Part shown: positions 52,450 through 53,331 of the stretch, in pieces
How the letters are laid out: each line of letters opens with the position of its first letter
Position numbering within the stretch: the first letter of the stretch is position 1
From: Arenibacter amylolyticus
GTDB lineage: Bacteria; Bacteroidota; Bacteroidia; Flavobacteriales; Flavobacteriaceae
Assembly: GCF_002150785.1 (NCBI RefSeq)
Contig: NZ_MTAZ01000053.1
Location: forward strand, 1-53,331
Reading direction: 5' to 3'
DNA: 53,331 nucleotides
The notes under the pieces: generated by a model
What the model saw: the letters and a program-made list of their open reading frames with translations, nothing else
Database searches by the model: none
Told to the model about the DNA's origin: nothing
Program-made: the position numbers and the translations under genes

Positions 52450-52491
52450 TTACTCTCTAATTTGAAAGGTGGTTCACTCTGTGGTCCTCGC

Positions 52492-53094
52492 TTACTTTCG
52501 TTTCAGTTGCATCCACCTAAAGCCTATTCCCTTAGGAACCTCCTCTGAAATATCCGCTTCTTTTACCATTTTCACCCCTTCAATAGTATAGAATGCATTG
52601 GGATGGAATTTATTGACAGCCTCTAATAAATTATCGAGTAGATCTCTTTTTACAACTAGGAATACCACGTTTACTTTCCCAGTTTTCCCTTTGGCATCTA
52701 TCATGGAGTACCTCAATTTGTTCTGGTTAAGGTATTCCAATAGCTCATCTACAGGCTGCTTGGTAATTAACCTAAGAACTACCCTCCCTAAGGCTAGTCG
52801 TTCTTCTAAATACATCCCCACATAGGTGCCTGTCGCAAATCCGCTAGCATAGGCTAAATAGGAGAAAACGTTATCTATATTGCTTATAATTTGCCCAATG
52901 GCCAACAGCCATATCAAGGCTTCAAAAAAGCCAAGAAAGGGAGCTATATTTCTTTTTCCACTCATAACAAATATGATTCGGATAGTAGAAATGGAAACAT
53001 CCCCTATTCTTGCCACAAATATTAAAATAGGAATGATTACATAGTTGAGCACCCCCTCACTTACACCAAAAGTATTGTAAAAAAATTCTTCCAT
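52492..53094 (-). CDS. DUF5698/DUF2179 membrane protein (UPF0316-like)
   Basis: A 200-residue protein with three predicted membrane helices (about 15-35, 50-70, 75-95; IIPILIFVARIGDVSISTIRIIFVMSG and IAPFLGFFEALIWLLAIGQII) and a C-terminal soluble DUF2179 domain (VDELLEYLNQNKLRYSMIDAKGKTGKVNVVFLVVKRD). The arrangement matches the UPF0316/YebE family of Bacillus and others. Function unknown; DUF2179-type ferredoxin-like domains are thought to bind ligands such as nucleotides. Convergent with the CPBP gene. Confidence 0.85.
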   Translation of the reverse strand: MEEFFYNTFGVSEGVLNYVIIPILIFVARIGDVSISTIRIIFVMSGKRNIAPFLGFFEALIWLLAIGQIISNIDNVFSYLAYASGFATGTYVGMYLEERLALGRVVLRLITKQPVDELLEYLNQNKLRYSMIDAKGKTGKVNVVFLVVKRDLLDNLLEAVNKFHPNAFYTIEGVKMVKEADISEEVPKGIGFRWMQLKRK

Positions 53095-53301
53095 AATTTT
53101 AAAAAGTCATTCTAAAACGGGCTCTTATCGCCCTAACAATCTCGTTATCAACGGCCCAATTTGCAAAGATATTGATTCGGTTTACACGACATAATAAAAA
53201 ACAATAAACTTCTTATATGTCGTTATTGTTATTTACTAGACCTCTATAAACCTCTGTTTTCTAAAAGGGTCACCTATCCAATTTAGTAAAATCGAGTAGG
53301 A

Positions 53302-53324
53302 AGGTAGCCATTATTTGGCTACCT
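53302..53324. terminator. Hairpin at the window end, possible terminator
   Basis: A 9-bp stem AGGTAGCCA/TGGCTACCT with a 5-nt loop, extended by AGGA/TCCT across a bulged G (53298-53329). No T-run is visible before the window ends, so the role (terminator of a gene beyond the window, or another hairpin) is open. Confidence 0.4.
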
Positions 53325-53331
53325 GTCCTCT

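Noticed and set aside
1-53331. tRNA, rRNA or CRISPR array
   Set aside because: No cloverleaf, no rRNA-like stretch and no regularly spaced repeat-spacer pattern could be seen; short repeats at 33.2 and 33.6 kb belong to the IVS-like element.

Overview
The window is a single contiguous piece of a Bacteroidota chromosome, most likely from a marine member of the Flavobacteriaceae. The evidence is low GC content, outer-membrane lipoproteins, few Shine-Dalgarno sequences, several TTG starts, and repeated TAnnTTTG promoter cores, which are the -7 element read by Bacteroidota primary sigma factors. Lineage-typical gene forms agree: a fused alpha/beta 2-oxoacid dehydrogenase E1, a long single-chain PurL, a fused OtsA-OtsB, a bacterial eIF1/SUI1-like protein and a hydrolase-OsmC fusion. 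The genus cannot be fixed from sequence alone. I see no rRNA, tRNA, CRISPR array, prophage or classical transposase; nearly everything is housekeeping or metabolism.

Layout. 0-3.4 kb (minus): an OmpA-like lipoprotein coupled to a lipocalin-like lipoprotein, then glutamate dehydrogenase with a GreA/Rnk-like factor. 3.7-8.1 kb (minus): an apparent operon E1 alpha/beta - soluble histidine kinase - sigma-54 type response regulator. 8.2-12.4 kb (plus): 2-oxoglutarate/iron oxygenase, SUI1-like protein, DUF1835 protein, nucleoside phosphorylase and a solute-binding-like protein without a signal peptide. 12.5-17.9 kb: uracil-DNA glycosylase, an ECF sigma / anti-sigma-like / periplasmic sensor triad, a Ycf48-like propeller lipoprotein, an RsmB-type RNA methyltransferase and a His-rich secreted protein. 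18-26.7 kb: a large acyl-CoA dehydrogenase, a cation diffusion facilitator, PurL, a methyltransferase and an AAA ATPase.

26.8-36.8 kb: a lipoprotein of the glycosyl-hydrolase-10-like type, then a beta-oxidation block: acyl-CoA ligase, a MarR regulator with a 24-bp perfect palindrome at its promoter, FadN-type bifunctional enzyme, thiolase and acyl-CoA dehydrogenase. The FadN-thiolase junction carries an intervening-sequence-like element: a four-helix-bundle (S23 family) gene inside long inverted repeats, flanked by ATTAAA on both sides. Its conceptual removal restores a junction in which the fadN stop TAA abuts the fadA ATG directly. I regard this as the most interesting object in the window.

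36.8-53.3 kb: dipeptidyl-peptidase III lipoprotein, GH15 enzyme divergent from bifunctional trehalose synthase/phosphatase, secreted M28 and M1 metallopeptidases, a NYN-LOTUS protein followed by a DUF2490 protein, hydrolase-OsmC fusion, Cu/Zn superoxide dismutase lipoprotein, Tat-type Gfo/Idh/MocA oxidoreductase, CPBP membrane protease and a DUF5698/DUF2179 membrane protein. All functional calls rest on motif recognition by eye; no database search was run.
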